Below, piece after piece: positions 1 to 12,323 of a DNA stretch of 64,000 bases. The translations under genes were made by a program, and so were the position numbers. The stretch comes from Amphritea sp. 1_MG-2023 (GTDB lineage: Bacteria; Pseudomonadota; Gammaproteobacteria; Pseudomonadales; Balneatricaceae). Below the pieces are notes generated by a model, which did no database searches, was not told the origin of the DNA, and saw only the letters and a list, made by a program, of their open reading frames with translations. How positions within the stretch are numbered: the first letter of the stretch is position 1; every line of letters begins with the position of its first letter. The stretch lies in contig NZ_JAUOQE010000019.1 in NCBI RefSeq assembly GCF_030547545.1, positions 20,708 through 84,707 on the forward strand, written 5' to 3'.

Positions 1-1446
1 TTTAAAGATCGCTCGACCTTTGTTCATAGTTTCATCCCATTCGGAATCAGGCACTGAATCCGCCACAATACCGGCACCCGCCTGTATATGCAGTTCACCG
101 TCCTTAATCACCGCGGTACGAATAGCGATAGCCGTATCCATATTGCCATTCCAGGAAAGGTAACCCACGGCACCACCGTAAATGCCGCGCTTGACCGGCT
201 CTAGTTCATCGATGATTTCCATCGCTCGTACTTTAGCTGCACCACTCAGAGTGCCCGCCGGTAGGGTTGCCCGCAACACATCCATCACCGACACGTCTGG
301 CTTTAAATGACCAATCACATTCGAAACAATATGCATCACATGGGAATAACGCTCAACCGTCATCTGAGCGGTTAGCTCCACTCGACCTACTTCCGAAACC
401 CTGCCAACATCATTACGACCCAGATCAATCAACATCAGGTGTTCCGCCAGCTCTTTAGGATCAGCCAATAGATCTTTTTCTAGGGCCTGATCTTCCGCCT
501 CGGTTTCCCCTCGTGGACGGGTGCCCGCAATCGGGCGCACCGTCACTACGCGGTCTTCAACACGGGCTAAAATCTCCGGCGAAGAACCCACGACATGGTG
601 ATCACCTAAATGCAGTACATACATATAAGGGGAGGGATTAAGGCAGCGTAGCGCACGATAAAGATCCAGCGGATTACTGGTAAAAGGAATCGTCATTCGC
701 TGCGATATCACCGTCTGCATCACATCCCCAGAGAGGATATATTCCTTAATGCGATCGACGGCATCTTTAAACTGCTGCTCACCAAAACTCGATTTGAACT
801 CTGCTTCTGTCACCTCTCGACGTTCGGCTGACCGCGTTTCTTTATGGGGCACAGAAAAACGTAACCGAGTGACTAACTCATCCAAACGTAGCTGCGCTTG
901 TCCCAGCGCATCCTCATTGGCAGGATCGGCATGACTCACCAAAATGAGTTTGCCGCTAAGATTATCAAACACCACCACTTCATCGGACACCATCAAGAGA
1001 ATATCCGGTGTGCCAATCACATCATCGGGAACACTCTCAGCGAGACGTTTTTCCACATAGCGAACACTATCGTAGCCAAAATAACCGACTAGCCCCCCAT
1101 TAAAACGCGGTAGATCCGGCAACTCGGCGGCACGATAACGCGCCTTAAACTGCTCGACAAAAGCCAGTGGATCTTCCACCTCGGCCTGCTCAACGATCTC
1201 ACCGTCGGTTTCAACGCGAACACTGTGACCAAAGACTTTTAAAACGGTCCGGCTCGGTAAGCCTATAATGGAATAACGTCCCCACTTTTCACCGCCTTCT
1301 ACGGATTCCAGCAAATACGTGTAGGGCTGATTCGCCAATTTCATATAGGTCGATAGCGGTGTATCCAAATCGGCTAATACTTCGCGCACCACAGGAATAC
1401 GATTGAAATTCTGAGCCGCTAGCTCAGCAAATTGTTCAGGAGTCAT
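1..1446 (-). CDS. trpE: Anthranilate synthase component I, C-terminus cut by window edge
   Basis: This gene encodes the large subunit of anthranilate synthase, which converts chorismate to anthranilate in the first committed step of tryptophan synthesis. Reading leftward from the ATG at 1446 gives 482 codons without a stop before the window ends. The N-terminal LLES motif (about residue 45), which binds feedback tryptophan in this family, is present. So are the chorismate-binding blocks [11 protein letters not shown] and [14 protein letters not shown] and a [14 protein letters not shown] end. Only the last few residues are missing. In Pseudomonas trpE sits directly beside gph and rpe; here a LysR gene lies between them. 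A strong terminator hairpin lies in its leader. Confidence 0.97.
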   Translation of the reverse strand, partial: MTPEQFAELAAQNFNRIPVVREVLADLDTPLSTYMKLANQPYTYLLESVEGGEKWGRYSIIGLPSRTVLKVFGHSVRVETDGEIVEQAEVEDPLAFVEQFKARYRAAELPDLPRFNGGLVGYFGYDSVRYVEKRLAESVPDDVIGTPDILLMVSDEVVVFDNLSGKLILVSHADPANEDALGQAQLRLDELVTRLRFSVPHKETRSAERREVTEAEFKSSFGEQQFKDAVDRIKEYILSGDVMQTVISQRMTIPFTSNPLDLYRALRCLNPSPYMYVLHLGDHHVVGSSPEILARVEDRVVTVRPIAGTRPRGETEAEDQALEKDLLADPKELAEHLMLIDLGRNDVGRVSEVGRVELTAQMTVERYSHVMHIVSNVIGHLKPDVSVMDVLRATLPAGTLSGAAKVRAMEIIDELEPVKRGIYGGAVGYLSWNGNMDTAIAIRTAVIKDGELHIQAGAGIVADSVPDSEWDETMNKGRAIFK

Positions 1447-1733
1447 GGTCTGTTCTCATAACGGCTCTGCGATTGATAACGCAGAGTTTTGAAGTCTATT
1501 TCGAGTGAATCAATTATGTCTTCACCCAATGCAATAACTGATAAGCAGGGCTCAGTTACGCCATCGCCAGCGATCCCCAACGTAGTGGGCACACCATTTT
1601 ATATTCAGCGGGGATAACAAATCTGACACAGTAATTCCAAACAACCTTTAATTCAGAGATCCAACCTTATAGCAGCCCTCTGTTTGAATCAACCAAGTCG
1701 GTAATACCTAGAGCGTTTTTTTAAATATCAGAC

Positions 1734-1761
1734 AAAAAAAACCCGGCCTTGGGCGCCGGGT
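1734..1761 (-). terminator. Intrinsic terminator in the trpE leader (candidate attenuator)
   Basis: On the minus strand a 6-bp all-GC stem (CCCGGC/GCCGGG, loop of 7) is followed directly by eight T residues, the classical form of a Rho-independent terminator. It lies about 290 bases upstream of trpE. The only gene upstream on that strand is gph, beyond the oppositely oriented LysR gene. Its placement suggests transcription attenuation of trpE, but I see no leader peptide rich in Trp codons, so the mechanism is inferred. Confidence 0.65.
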
Positions 1762-1850
1762 AAAATAGTTGGATGAGAGTCCATTTACTGAAGACTGGAG
1801 AGTCTTACACTTACTTTCATAACAGCCTAACGTTGTAACAACTTAACACT

Positions 1851-1889
1851 CTTTACTAACAACCTTTACTAACAACCTTTACTAACAGC
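1851..1889. repeat. Three tandem copies of a 13-bp repeat
   Basis: The unit CTTTACTAACAAC occurs three times in a row, with one base changed in the last copy. It lies in the leader between trpE and the LysR gene. It could be a slippage product or a multi-site operator; nothing else in the sequence decides. Confidence 0.8.
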
Positions 1890-2037
1890 TCGGTCTACAT
1901 GAATCTGAGGGGGAACCCGAGAGTTCATGACAAATCCGATAAGTCACAGTATAGTCCAGCAAAAGACAAATAAAATACGAATTTACTATAGAAATATTAA
2001 GATTTATACGAACTATTATAGTTGTTCAGGTATCCCT

Positions 2038-2988
2038 ATGAATTTTAAACACCTACGCTATTTTCTCGTTGTGGCTCAAGAAGGCAGCATCAATAAAGCC
2101 AGTGAAAAATTACATCTAACCCCTCAAACAATCAGCGGCCAACTCAAACTTCTCGAACATGAACTCGGTAGCGCACTGTTCAAAAAGCGCGGCCGTAATC
2201 TCATTCTCACCAAAGCAGGACAACATGCGCTGAACTATGCAGAAGATATTTTCCAGTTAGGCGATGAACTAAAACAAAGCATTCAGAACCCAGCATCTCA
2301 ACAACAGCAGCGCTTTAATATCGGCATTGCCGATGTCTTACCCAAGCTCATCACCTACCACCTACTCGAACCGGCACTGAAACTGAATGATGCCAATCGA
2401 CTAATCTGTGAAGAAGGCCCTCTGCCGAGCTTATTGGCCGATTTAGCCACGCAAAAACTCGATCTGGTGTTAGCGGATCGCCCCCTAGATGCCAGCTTTC
2501 ATATCCGTGGCTACAACCACCTCTTGGGTGAATGCGGTCTCAGCTTCTTTGCCACTATCGCAATGGCATCCACTTACCGCGCCGACTTTCCGGCGTCATT
2601 AGAAGGTGCGCCGATGTTGATGCCTTCCGCCGAGACAGAACGAGGTATGGGCCTTAAGCGCTGGTTTGAACGCTATAAAATTTGCCCTGATATCCGTGTG
2701 GAATGTGCTGATACGGCATTGATAGAAGCGTTTGGGCTATCCGGCGCGGGGATTTTTTGCGCGCCTACGGTGATTGAACAGCAGATGACACAACAATACG
2801 GTGTTGAAGTCATTGGTAGAATGGATGATATTCGAGAACGCTTTTACGCCATCTCTCTCGAACGACGCGTCAGTCACCCGGGTGTATTGGCCGTCTGCAA
2901 TGCCGCAAGAATGGCGCTATTCGATGCCGTCGATCAACCAAGCCGTTCAGCCATCAGCTCATTAACGCCCGCAGATCATCAATCATAA
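2038..2988 (+). CDS. LysR-family transcriptional regulator, NhaR-like
   Basis: The protein has 316 residues if read from the ATG at 2038. An upstream in-frame ATG at 1927 would add 37 residues that do not look like a LysR N-terminus. The first 60 residues form the winged helix-turn-helix (MNFKHLRYFLVVAQEGSINK, then TPQTISGQLKLLE), which closely resembles the NhaR branch. The remainder is the effector-binding domain. NhaR proteins respond to sodium or pH in enterobacteria, but the ligand here is unknown. The 3' end overlaps the 3' end of gph by 35 bases in convergent orientation. Its position between trpE and gph interrupts an order that is contiguous in Pseudomonas. Confidence 0.88.
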   Translation: MNFKHLRYFLVVAQEGSINKASEKLHLTPQTISGQLKLLEHELGSALFKKRGRNLILTKAGQHALNYAEDIFQLGDELKQSIQNPASQQQQRFNIGIADVLPKLITYHLLEPALKLNDANRLICEEGPLPSLLADLATQKLDLVLADRPLDASFHIRGYNHLLGECGLSFFATIAMASTYRADFPASLEGAPMLMPSAETERGMGLKRWFERYKICPDIRVECADTALIEAFGLSGAGIFCAPTVIEQQMTQQYGVEVIGRMDDIRERFYAISLERRVSHPGVLAVCNAARMALFDAVDQPSRSAISSLTPADHQS

Positions 2989-3649
2989 AATCCGGTTGAT
3001 AGATCGATACCGGCTCACCGTGATTATAGCCATAGGTGACGGCAGCCACCTGACAGCCCGCCGCTTGTGCCGCTTTAATATCACTGCGCGAGTCGCCTAT
3101 CATCAAGGTTTGTTCTGCGGTTGAGCCGCGTTGCGTCATCGCGTGCAACAGCGGTAATGGATGCGGTTTCTTTTCTTCTAGGCTATCGCCACCTAACACA
3201 ACCGAAAAATAGCGCCGCAGATCAAACTCATCCAACAATGTTTCGGTAAATCGGATCGGCTTATTGGTCACCAGCCCCATATCTACCTGCTGCGTTTGCA
3301 GAAAATCAAGGTACTCGCGCACCCCAGCATAAAGCTGACTTTGTTCCGCACTACATTGACCATAATGGTGTAAAAACAATGCAAATGCCTGCTCAAACAG
3401 CGCCTCATCGGGCTCATCATCAATGTCACGCACAGCGCCGCTACCGAGCAGTGCTCGCTTAACCAATAGCGGCGCGCCATTGCCCACCCAGTTACGTACT
3501 TGAGTCTCACCGGCGAACGGTAAATCAAGCGCCGCCAGCATCCGATCAATGGCAAGGGCTAAATCAGGCACACTGTCCAGCAAGGTACCGTCCAAGTCGA
3601 ACAGTACCAGTCGCGGCAGTTGATCATTAAAATGAGAAGTTAAGCGCAT
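2954..3649 (-). CDS. gph: Phosphoglycolate phosphatase, HAD superfamily
   Basis: Gph hydrolyses 2-phosphoglycolate, which is produced during repair of oxidised DNA ends. The 231-residue product has the HAD nucleophile motif DLDGTLLDS at residues 18-26, a helical cap (about 30-95), a VTNKP motif-II region and the GDSRSDI motif near residue 185. Length and order match the family. It follows rpe on the same strand by 58 bases, so co-transcription is likely. The end overlaps the LysR gene on the other strand. A MupP role (MurNAc-6-P phosphatase, a close Gph relative) cannot be excluded because murU and amgK lie nearby, but linkage to rpe and trpE favours Gph. Confidence 0.92.
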   Translation of the reverse strand: MRLTSHFNDQLPRLVLFDLDGTLLDSVPDLALAIDRMLAALDLPFAGETQVRNWVGNGAPLLVKRALLGSGAVRDIDDEPDEALFEQAFALFLHHYGQCSAEQSQLYAGVREYLDFLQTQQVDMGLVTNKPIRFTETLLDEFDLRRYFSVVLGGDSLEEKKPHPLPLLHAMTQRGSTAEQTLMIGDSRSDIKAAQAAGCQVAAVTYGYNHGEPVSIYQPDFMIDDLRALMS

Positions 3650-3707
3650 TGATATAGATAACCCTTGACGTTAATCATCAGCGATGGCCGGTTTGTTTAC
3701 GGGCGAC

Positions 3708-4376
3708 TTAGACCTTAGCCAGTTCAGCGCGCATCTTATCGATGGTGGCTTTATAGTCATCGGTATTAAAGATAGCGGAACCCGCCACAAAGGTATCGGC
3801 ACCGGCCGCGGCAATCTCAGCGATATTGGCGACACCAACCCCACCATCAACTTCAAGGCGAATGTCGTAGCCACTTTGATCAATCAATGCCCGTGCCTGC
3901 TTCAACTTATCCAAGGTACCGGGAATAAACTTCTGCCCCCCAAAACCTGGGTTAACGGACATTAGGAGGATCATATCGACCTTATCGAGCACATAGTCCA
4001 GATAACTTAGCGGTGTCGCCGGATTAAACACCAGACCGGAACGACAACCTCCGTCACGGATCATCTGCAAGGAACGATCAATATGTTCAGACCCTTCTGG
4101 ATGAAAGGTAATGATACTCGCGCCGGCATCAATAAAATCACCGATCAAACGATCTACCGGCTTGACCATCAGATGCACATCAATTGGCGCCTCGATACCA
4201 TGTTTACGCAGTGCTTTACAAACCATCGGGCCGATCGTTAAATTGGGTACATAGTGATTATCCATAACATCGAAATGGACATAATCAGCGCCCGCAGCAA
4301 GCACATTTTCAACCTCTTCACCGAGGCGAGCGAAGTCTGCAGACAAAATGGATGGAGCAATCTTATAATCAGCCAT
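3708..4376 (-). CDS. rpe: Ribulose-phosphate 3-epimerase
   Basis: Rpe interconverts ribulose-5-phosphate and xylulose-5-phosphate in the pentose phosphate pathway. The 222-residue product is a TIM barrel with the family signatures [15 protein letters not shown] at the N-terminus, the metal-ligand motif [24 protein letters not shown], and the phosphate-binding ending GSAIF. Length is normal. It is the first gene of the rpe-gph pair and is divergent from the DUF3530 gene. Confidence 0.97.
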   Translation of the reverse strand: MADYKIAPSILSADFARLGEEVENVLAAGADYVHFDVMDNHYVPNLTIGPMVCKALRKHGIEAPIDVHLMVKPVDRLIGDFIDAGASIITFHPEGSEHIDRSLQMIRDGGCRSGLVFNPATPLSYLDYVLDKVDMILLMSVNPGFGGQKFIPGTLDKLKQARALIDQSGYDIRLEVDGGVGVANIAEIAAAGADTFVAGSAIFNTDDYKATIDKMRAELAKV

Positions 4377-4487
4377 GAATAAAACTCGGAAAGTAAAAGG
4401 AGGATGCGGCTATTGTACTTTGCACGCTTCGAAACTCAACCAGCTTTCGCCCTTGCTAATATCACCCGGCTCTTTAATAATCGACGT

Positions 4488-5567
4488 ATGAAACTTAAGC
4501 CCCTGTTTTTGACACTATTTTTAAGCTGGCCAATGCTTCTCACGGCGGCAGAGAATGATAATATAACCGACACGTCAGCCACGCCCTCCGACGCCGCTGA
4601 CGCAACCGATAGCGTTAACCGAGCCCTGCCCGACCCCGCTCGGCAACGACAGATCGATCTAGCAAAGGCACAACCCGCAGACACCGAGGTGATCTGGCTA
4701 GAATTGAATCAAACCAAGCAGTTAGCACTGCTACAACGAGCGACAACGTCATCCCCAACGGGCAGTATTCTCATTTTCACTCCGCCCGCGAGCAGCGCAG
4801 ACTGGCCCGATCTGATCCATCCACTGCGGACACAACTCACCGAGTACGGCTGGAACACCCTCAGTCTGTCGCTCCCTACCCCACCTGAGATCGCTATTCC
4901 GCAGCGCACATTGCCGAGTTTACAAAACCGTCAGCAGCTTCAGTCCGCCACGAGCGGCGCCGAAACAGCCGTCGATGTCAGCACTAACACCGCGACAACG
5001 CTCAATCCCGAGGCATCAAAAAATAGTCCCAATAACTCAGCGACAAGTTCTGCAGCACAAACGAATACCGCCTACCAGAACAACATTATCGCCTTAGCGG
5101 ATCTCGCCGCGGCCCGTCTAGCGGCAACCGAGGGAGAGATAAAGATTATGTTAGGGATAGGGGAAGGCGCTGTATGGGCGATGCATTATTTTGCTCAAAA
5201 TGAGACGCAAGAACATCGCTACTTGGTGTTGCTCGATCCAGTACAAGCCGAAGGTATTGAAACGCCAGACCTGCTCGCGATGATCAGTCAAAGCCAAGCG
5301 CCGATTCTCGATCTTTGGTTTAACCGTAGCCGCTATCAACAGCAACAAGCGACTCTGCGCAAACACACGGCACAAAGAAGCGGCAACTCAGGCTATCGTC
5401 AGATCCGCCTTAATCAACGCCGTAACGCTGTCAAAAAACAGCCCCTGTGGCTAACTCGGCAACTCAGAGGCATTCTGAAAACCCACTTAAATAGCATCAC
5501 CACATCAACGTTGCCACAACGGGAGTCAATAGGAGAGCCAACCGTAGAGTTAACGCCGGGAAGCTAA
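4488..5567 (+). CDS. DUF3530 family secreted alpha/beta-hydrolase-like protein
   Basis: The start at 4488 is preferred over the upstream in-frame ATG (4404) because MKLKPLFLTLFLSWPMLLTA then forms a clean signal peptide; the product is 359 residues. Two conserved blocks (IFTPPASSADWPDLIHPLR and WNTLSLSLPTPP) are joined by a low-complexity Ser/Thr/Asn/Ala linker to a C-terminal block with MLGIGEGAVWAM. This last block occupies the nucleophile-elbow position of an alpha/beta hydrolase, but the serine of GxSxG is replaced by Glu, so hydrolase activity is doubtful. The role is unknown. It is divergent from rpe and convergent with djlA. Confidence 0.75.
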   Translation: MKLKPLFLTLFLSWPMLLTAAENDNITDTSATPSDAADATDSVNRALPDPARQRQIDLAKAQPADTEVIWLELNQTKQLALLQRATTSSPTGSILIFTPPASSADWPDLIHPLRTQLTEYGWNTLSLSLPTPPEIAIPQRTLPSLQNRQQLQSATSGAETAVDVSTNTATTLNPEASKNSPNNSATSSAAQTNTAYQNNIIALADLAAARLAATEGEIKIMLGIGEGAVWAMHYFAQNETQEHRYLVLLDPVQAEGIETPDLLAMISQSQAPILDLWFNRSRYQQQQATLRKHTAQRSGNSGYRQIRLNQRRNAVKKQPLWLTRQLRGILKTHLNSITTSTLPQRESIGEPTVELTPGS

Positions 5568-5594
5568 CGCGATGCAGCTAAAAACGCATCGCGT
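5567..5594. repeat. Perfect inverted repeat between convergent genes
   Basis: A 9-bp perfect stem (ACGCGATGC/GCATCGCGT, loop of 10) lies exactly between the ends of the DUF3530 gene and djlA. It overlaps the last base of the stop codon of the former. No T tract follows on either strand, so it may help end transcription both ways or protect 3' ends rather than act as a textbook terminator. Confidence 0.6.
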
Positions 5595-5604
5595 CAAACG
5601 CTAC

Positions 5605-8184
<2,580 letters not shown>

Positions 8185-8318
8185 ATTGATCAATCCCCTA
8201 GCCTTGTTATAGCTGAATGTTTTATCATGCCATGCTCTATGGGGTATGTTACTCGAATCAAGGTTTAGCGATAAGGGAAATAGCCGCTTTTTTCTGCGTT
8301 TCCTAATGGATAATCTGA

Positions 8319-11036
8319 ATGCCGTTTTTAAGACGTTCTTCTTACACACTGACACTGGCGATTATTGCTGGCTCACCAACCGCTGTCTTAAGCGCCGAAA
8401 TGGATGCCGATATCCGTGATGCCCTTTGGACTTGCACCATGGAAAATGGTGAGAACTGGCAATGTGATCAACCCGATCAGTCCGTTGTAACACGACAACC
8501 AACAACGCCAACGCTCGAACCCGTCAGCGATAAAGAGCTGCCCGAAGCACCGGTCACTCAGGCGACAAAGGCGACAGCAGCCAAACCGCAGGTCAACGGT
8601 GCCTGGCTATGTGAAGCCAATGTCAGCGGTGGTTGGTCATGTTTAGACAATCAAACTGCTGCGTCATCAAGCGTCAATCCTGCAGCAGCGGTCACAGCCG
8701 CCTCTAGCAGCACTACCGCCGCGCAAGTAATATCGACGCCATTGGCTGCAGCGACGACGATCGAGGCAACCCCGGCAATAACACCGGCTAAAAGCACTGC
8801 CAGCAATTTGCCCAACGCCGAGGCGATACTCCCTAACACTAACGCAGCGCAGCCCGATCTAACCGATACTCGCTATGCCAGCCTAGACTGGTATCCCATT
8901 ACGGGCGCCTCGAAAGCCTGCTTTGGTGTCTATATCGAGCCCGAATCTACCAGCGTTACCAACGATAGCGAAAAGCTCACCGTTGATGCCGACAGTTCAA
9001 GTACTAAAATTGGCGGTCTAACGCAATTAGAGGGGAACGTCGAGCTGCGACAGAGTGGTCACTTTTTGCGCGGTAACACCGCCGAGGTCGATCAGGTTTC
9101 GAATCAAATCTCCATGAGCGGTGATATCCGTTATCGTGAACCGGGGTTATTGTTGCGTGGCTCTAACGCACAAACTAACGCACTCACCGGCGAAACCATT
9201 ATCAGCGATGCCGACTACGTGGTTCACGAACAGTCATTGCGAGGCGGCGCTAAACGAATTATTCGGCTGCAAGATAATCGTATACGCATGGAACAGAGCA
9301 GCTACACTACCTGTCCACCGGCCGACGAAAGCTGGAAAATCGCTTCAGATTCATTGGTACTCGACCCTAATCGAGGCTTCGGTACCGCTCGACACGCCAC
9401 TCTGAAAGTCGGCGACACACCGGTATTTTACTTCCCATATTTAGAATTCCCGATTGACGATCTGCGTCATTCTGGCTTTTTATTTCCTTCGTTTGGCTAT
9501 TCCAACGAAGATGGTCTCGAAATAGCCACGCCTTACTATTTCAATCTCGCACCTAACTATGATGATACGCTGACACCCAAAGTATTTACCGAGCGCGGTC
9601 TCTTGCTCGAAAATGAATTCCGTTACATGAACGACTATGGTCAACAAGCCCTCAGTACTGGGCTGATGATTGACGATAATGAAGCAGACCGCGATCGCTG
9701 GTTGGTTGGCTTGGATCATACCGGCTATCAGGGGCATTGGAGTAGTTTGATCGACTTTACGGCGGTCAGCGATGATGATTATTTTGATGATTTAGGCTCC
9801 AGCCTCGAAGTCGATCGCTCGAACCATCTCGATAAATTAGCCGAGGTCACCTATAGCGAGCAAAACTGGGAAGCCACTCTGCGCACACACAGTTATCAAA
9901 CCATCAACGATAGTGATTCGCCTTATCAGATGATGCCCCAATTACAGGTGAAAGGCAGTTATAGCTATGACTTAGGCCAAGAAGTCGTGTTCAGCTACCT
10001 AACCGATACCACCCAATTTGATCGTGATATCGAAGACTTAAGTGGTATTGATCGCGTTACCGGTAGCCGCCTCCACGTACAACCCTCTATTAGTATGCCG
10101 ATGCTCTCATCATGGGGCTACCTGACACCCAAACTCAGCTACTGGTTGAGCCAGTATAATCTTGAAGATCAGGTCGCCGGTGAAGATGACAATATCAGTC
10201 GCGCCGTGGGCGTCTTCAGTATTGATTCAGGACTCCTGTTTGAGCGTCAGTCAGGTGACTATACGCAAACCCTTGAGCCACGTTTATTCGCGCTCTACAG
10301 CGAGGAAGACGAACAACAAGGGATTCCTGACTTTGACACCTCCGAGTCGGACTTCAGCTATGAAGGGCTTTTCAGAGAGAACCGCTTCACCGGTTTAGAC
10401 AAAATCGGCGATAGCCAACAAATATCGGTGGGAGTCGGCTCAGGCTTCTATCGTGAAGACGGCAGCGAGATGGTACGCTTAGGTTTAGGCCAAGCGTATT
10501 ATTTTGCCGATCGTACCGTGCAACTTAATGGTGATACCAGTGTCGATACTGAAGAGCAATCCAACTTTGCCGCCGAAGCTTATTGGAATCCTTATTCAGC
10601 GCTTCGTTTATCAATCGATGCCGAACTGGATAAAGGAAACTTAAACCCATTAGAGAGCAATTTCAAAGTACGCTACACTCCGTCGCTCAATAAAGTGATT
10701 AACTTCAGCTACCGCTATCGAGAAGATCTCCGCGATCAGACTGAGATATCATTTATTTGGCCTCTCTCCCCCGAGTGGACCGTACTGGGTCGCTGGCAAG
10801 AGGATATGGAAAACTCTCAGACGCCTGAAGCAATGCTGGCCTTAGAGTACGCTAGCTGCTGCTGGAAAGTCCGGGTTGCTGCACGACAGTGGATAGAGGA
10901 TGATAGCGATGGCGAGGAAGATACCGCCCTGTTTCTGCAATTTATCCTAAAAGGATTAGGCACAATTGGTAACGGCAGTAATACACTGCAAGATATCGTT
11001 GGCTTTCAAGAACGTGAAGAGAATGATGACTACTAA
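8319..11036 (+). CDS. lptD: LPS-assembly outer-membrane protein LptD
   Basis: LptD is the outer-membrane barrel that, with LptE, inserts lipopolysaccharide into the outer leaflet. The 905-residue product has a signal peptide ending near residue 26 and an extended N-terminal region with two W-x-C...W-x-C mini-repeats (DALWTC/NWQCD and GAWLC/GWSCL). An Ala/Thr-rich linker follows, then the jellyroll domain (about 220-330, including TTCPP) and the barrel, with the CCW cysteine pair near the C-terminus (YASCCWKVRVAARQW). It is longer than the E. coli protein (784) and near the Pseudomonas length. It leads the lptD-surA-pdxA-rsmA-apaG-apaH string. Confidence 0.96.
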   Translation: MPFLRRSSYTLTLAIIAGSPTAVLSAEMDADIRDALWTCTMENGENWQCDQPDQSVVTRQPTTPTLEPVSDKELPEAPVTQATKATAAKPQVNGAWLCEANVSGGWSCLDNQTAASSSVNPAAAVTAASSSTTAAQVISTPLAAATTIEATPAITPAKSTASNLPNAEAILPNTNAAQPDLTDTRYASLDWYPITGASKACFGVYIEPESTSVTNDSEKLTVDADSSSTKIGGLTQLEGNVELRQSGHFLRGNTAEVDQVSNQISMSGDIRYREPGLLLRGSNAQTNALTGETIISDADYVVHEQSLRGGAKRIIRLQDNRIRMEQSSYTTCPPADESWKIASDSLVLDPNRGFGTARHATLKVGDTPVFYFPYLEFPIDDLRHSGFLFPSFGYSNEDGLEIATPYYFNLAPNYDDTLTPKVFTERGLLLENEFRYMNDYGQQALSTGLMIDDNEADRDRWLVGLDHTGYQGHWSSLIDFTAVSDDDYFDDLGSSLEVDRSNHLDKLAEVTYSEQNWEATLRTHSYQTINDSDSPYQMMPQLQVKGSYSYDLGQEVVFSYLTDTTQFDRDIEDLSGIDRVTGSRLHVQPSISMPMLSSWGYLTPKLSYWLSQYNLEDQVAGEDDNISRAVGVFSIDSGLLFERQSGDYTQTLEPRLFALYSEEDEQQGIPDFDTSESDFSYEGLFRENRFTGLDKIGDSQQISVGVGSGFYREDGSEMVRLGLGQAYYFADRTVQLNGDTSVDTEEQSNFAAEAYWNPYSALRLSIDAELDKGNLNPLESNFKVRYTPSLNKVINFSYRYREDLRDQTEISFIWPLSPEWTVLGRWQEDMENSQTPEAMLALEYASCCWKVRVAARQWIEDDSDGEEDTALFLQFILKGLGTIGNGSNTLQDIVGFQEREENDDY

Positions 11037-12318
11037 GCTCATAAAAAAACTAAAGCCATCGATGGCTGCCCTGATTTTAGGCCTCAGTGTCTCGGCCAAT
11101 GCCGCAGATATTCCACTCGATCGTATCGTCGCGATTGTGAACGATGATATCGTCTTACAAAGTGAACTGAGTGCTCGAGAAGCGACCATCAAGAGCCGTC
11201 TTAACGCTCAAGGTCGTAATTTACCTGACGAGCAAATCCTGCAAAATCAAGTGCTTGATCGACTGATTTTGGACAACATTCAGCTACAGGTGGGTAAAGA
11301 GCGCGGTATTCGTATCAGTGATAGCGAGCTTAACGCCTCGATAGAACGTATCGCGGCGAGCTCTAACTTAAGCCTCGATCAATTCCGCGAAGCATTGATT
11401 GCTGAAGGACAAGATTACGCTCAAGTGCGTCAGCAAATTCGTAATGAAATGCTCATTCAGCGCATTCAGCAACGCATCGTTAACAGTCGCATCAATGTCT
11501 CTCAGCAAGAGATCACTAACTTCCTCAGCTCTCAGCAGGGCGAGCAGCTCAACGCGACAAACTATAATCTATCCCAGATTTTGCTGGCCGTGCCACTGCA
11601 AGCAACCTCGAACATGTTACAGTCGGCGCAACAACAAGCCGATAAAATTGCTGCCGAACTCGCCAACGGCGCCGATTTTGCCGAAACAGCTATCGCCCAA
11701 TCAAACGGCCCGAACGCCCTAAAAGGGGGTGAGATTGGCTGGCGCAAACTGAATGAAATGCCAGAAGAGTTTGCTAAGGTAGTGAAAACACTCAAAAAGG
11801 GTGAATTCAGCACGCCGCTTCGTAGCCCCAGTGGTTTCCATATTCTGAAGGTCAACGACAAACAGGGTGGTGCCGTTCAACTGGTTAATCAGGTTAAGGT
11901 ACGTCATATTCTCCTAACCCCTAATGAGATTCGTTCTGCCGCGCAAACCCGTCGCGAAATCGATACTCTCTATCAGAAACTCCAACAAGGTGTTCCTTTT
12001 GCTGAACTCGCCAAGCAGTTCAGTGATGATGCCGGCAGTGGCTCCTTAGGCGGTGAGCTCGGCTGGGCTCAATCAGGACAGATGGTACCTGAATTCGAAG
12101 AGGTGATGTTTAATACTGCATCAGGCGAAATCAGTCGTCCCTTTGAGTCACGTTTTGGCTGGCATATCCTCAAAGTTGAAGATCGTCGACAGCAGGATAT
12201 GAGCGAAGAGATGCAAACCAATCAAGCCCGTGCGTCCATCCGTCAACGCAAGTTCAACGAAGAACTGCAAAACTGGCTACGTGAAATCCGCTCACAAGCG
12301 TATATCGAGCTTAAATAA
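11023..12318 (+). CDS. surA: Periplasmic chaperone and peptidyl-prolyl isomerase SurA
   Basis: SurA escorts outer-membrane proteins, including LptD, through the periplasm. Starting at the tandem ATGs (11023/11026) gives about 431 residues with a signal peptide ending SVSANA. That start overlaps the lptD end by 14 bases and has GAAGAGA just upstream; the earlier in-frame start lies well inside lptD. After the N-terminal chaperone domain ([12 protein letters not shown]) come two parvulin domains (about residues 170-275 and 285-385), each with a HILKV motif. Length matches E. coli SurA (428). Confidence 0.96.
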   Translation: MMTTKLIKKLKPSMAALILGLSVSANAADIPLDRIVAIVNDDIVLQSELSAREATIKSRLNAQGRNLPDEQILQNQVLDRLILDNIQLQVGKERGIRISDSELNASIERIAASSNLSLDQFREALIAEGQDYAQVRQQIRNEMLIQRIQQRIVNSRINVSQQEITNFLSSQQGEQLNATNYNLSQILLAVPLQATSNMLQSAQQQADKIAAELANGADFAETAIAQSNGPNALKGGEIGWRKLNEMPEEFAKVVKTLKKGEFSTPLRSPSGFHILKVNDKQGGAVQLVNQVKVRHILLTPNEIRSAAQTRREIDTLYQKLQQGVPFAELAKQFSDDAGSGSLGGELGWAQSGQMVPEFEEVMFNTASGEISRPFESRFGWHILKVEDRRQQDMSEEMQTNQARASIRQRKFNEELQNWLREIRSQAYIELK

Positions 12319-12323
12319 TTAAC

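Larger units (their letters stand above)
1447..2037. other. Leader/intergenic region between trpE and the divergent LysR gene
   Basis: No gene of normal size is seen here. The stretch holds a leftward intrinsic terminator (1734-1761), a threefold 13-bp repeat (1851-1889) and an AT-rich segment (about 1960-2035) before the LysR start. A leftward TATACT hexamer at 1948-1953 could be a -10 for trpE, but no good -35 accompanies it. Short leftward reading frames in the leader contain no tandem Trp codons. Confidence 0.5.

Noticed and set aside
1927..2037. Longer start for the LysR gene at 1927
   Set aside because: The added 37 residues are not LysR-like and the winged-helix domain begins exactly at the ATG at 2038.
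2954..3649. MupP (MurNAc-6-phosphate phosphatase) instead of Gph
   Set aside because: murU and amgK are near, but MupP and Gph are close relatives and linkage to rpe/trpE fits Gph better; sequence alone does not separate them.
8185..8355. N-terminal extension of amgK to 8355
   Set aside because: It would overlap the divergent lptD start, has no AmgK-like sequence, and a ribosome site precedes the ATG at 8184.
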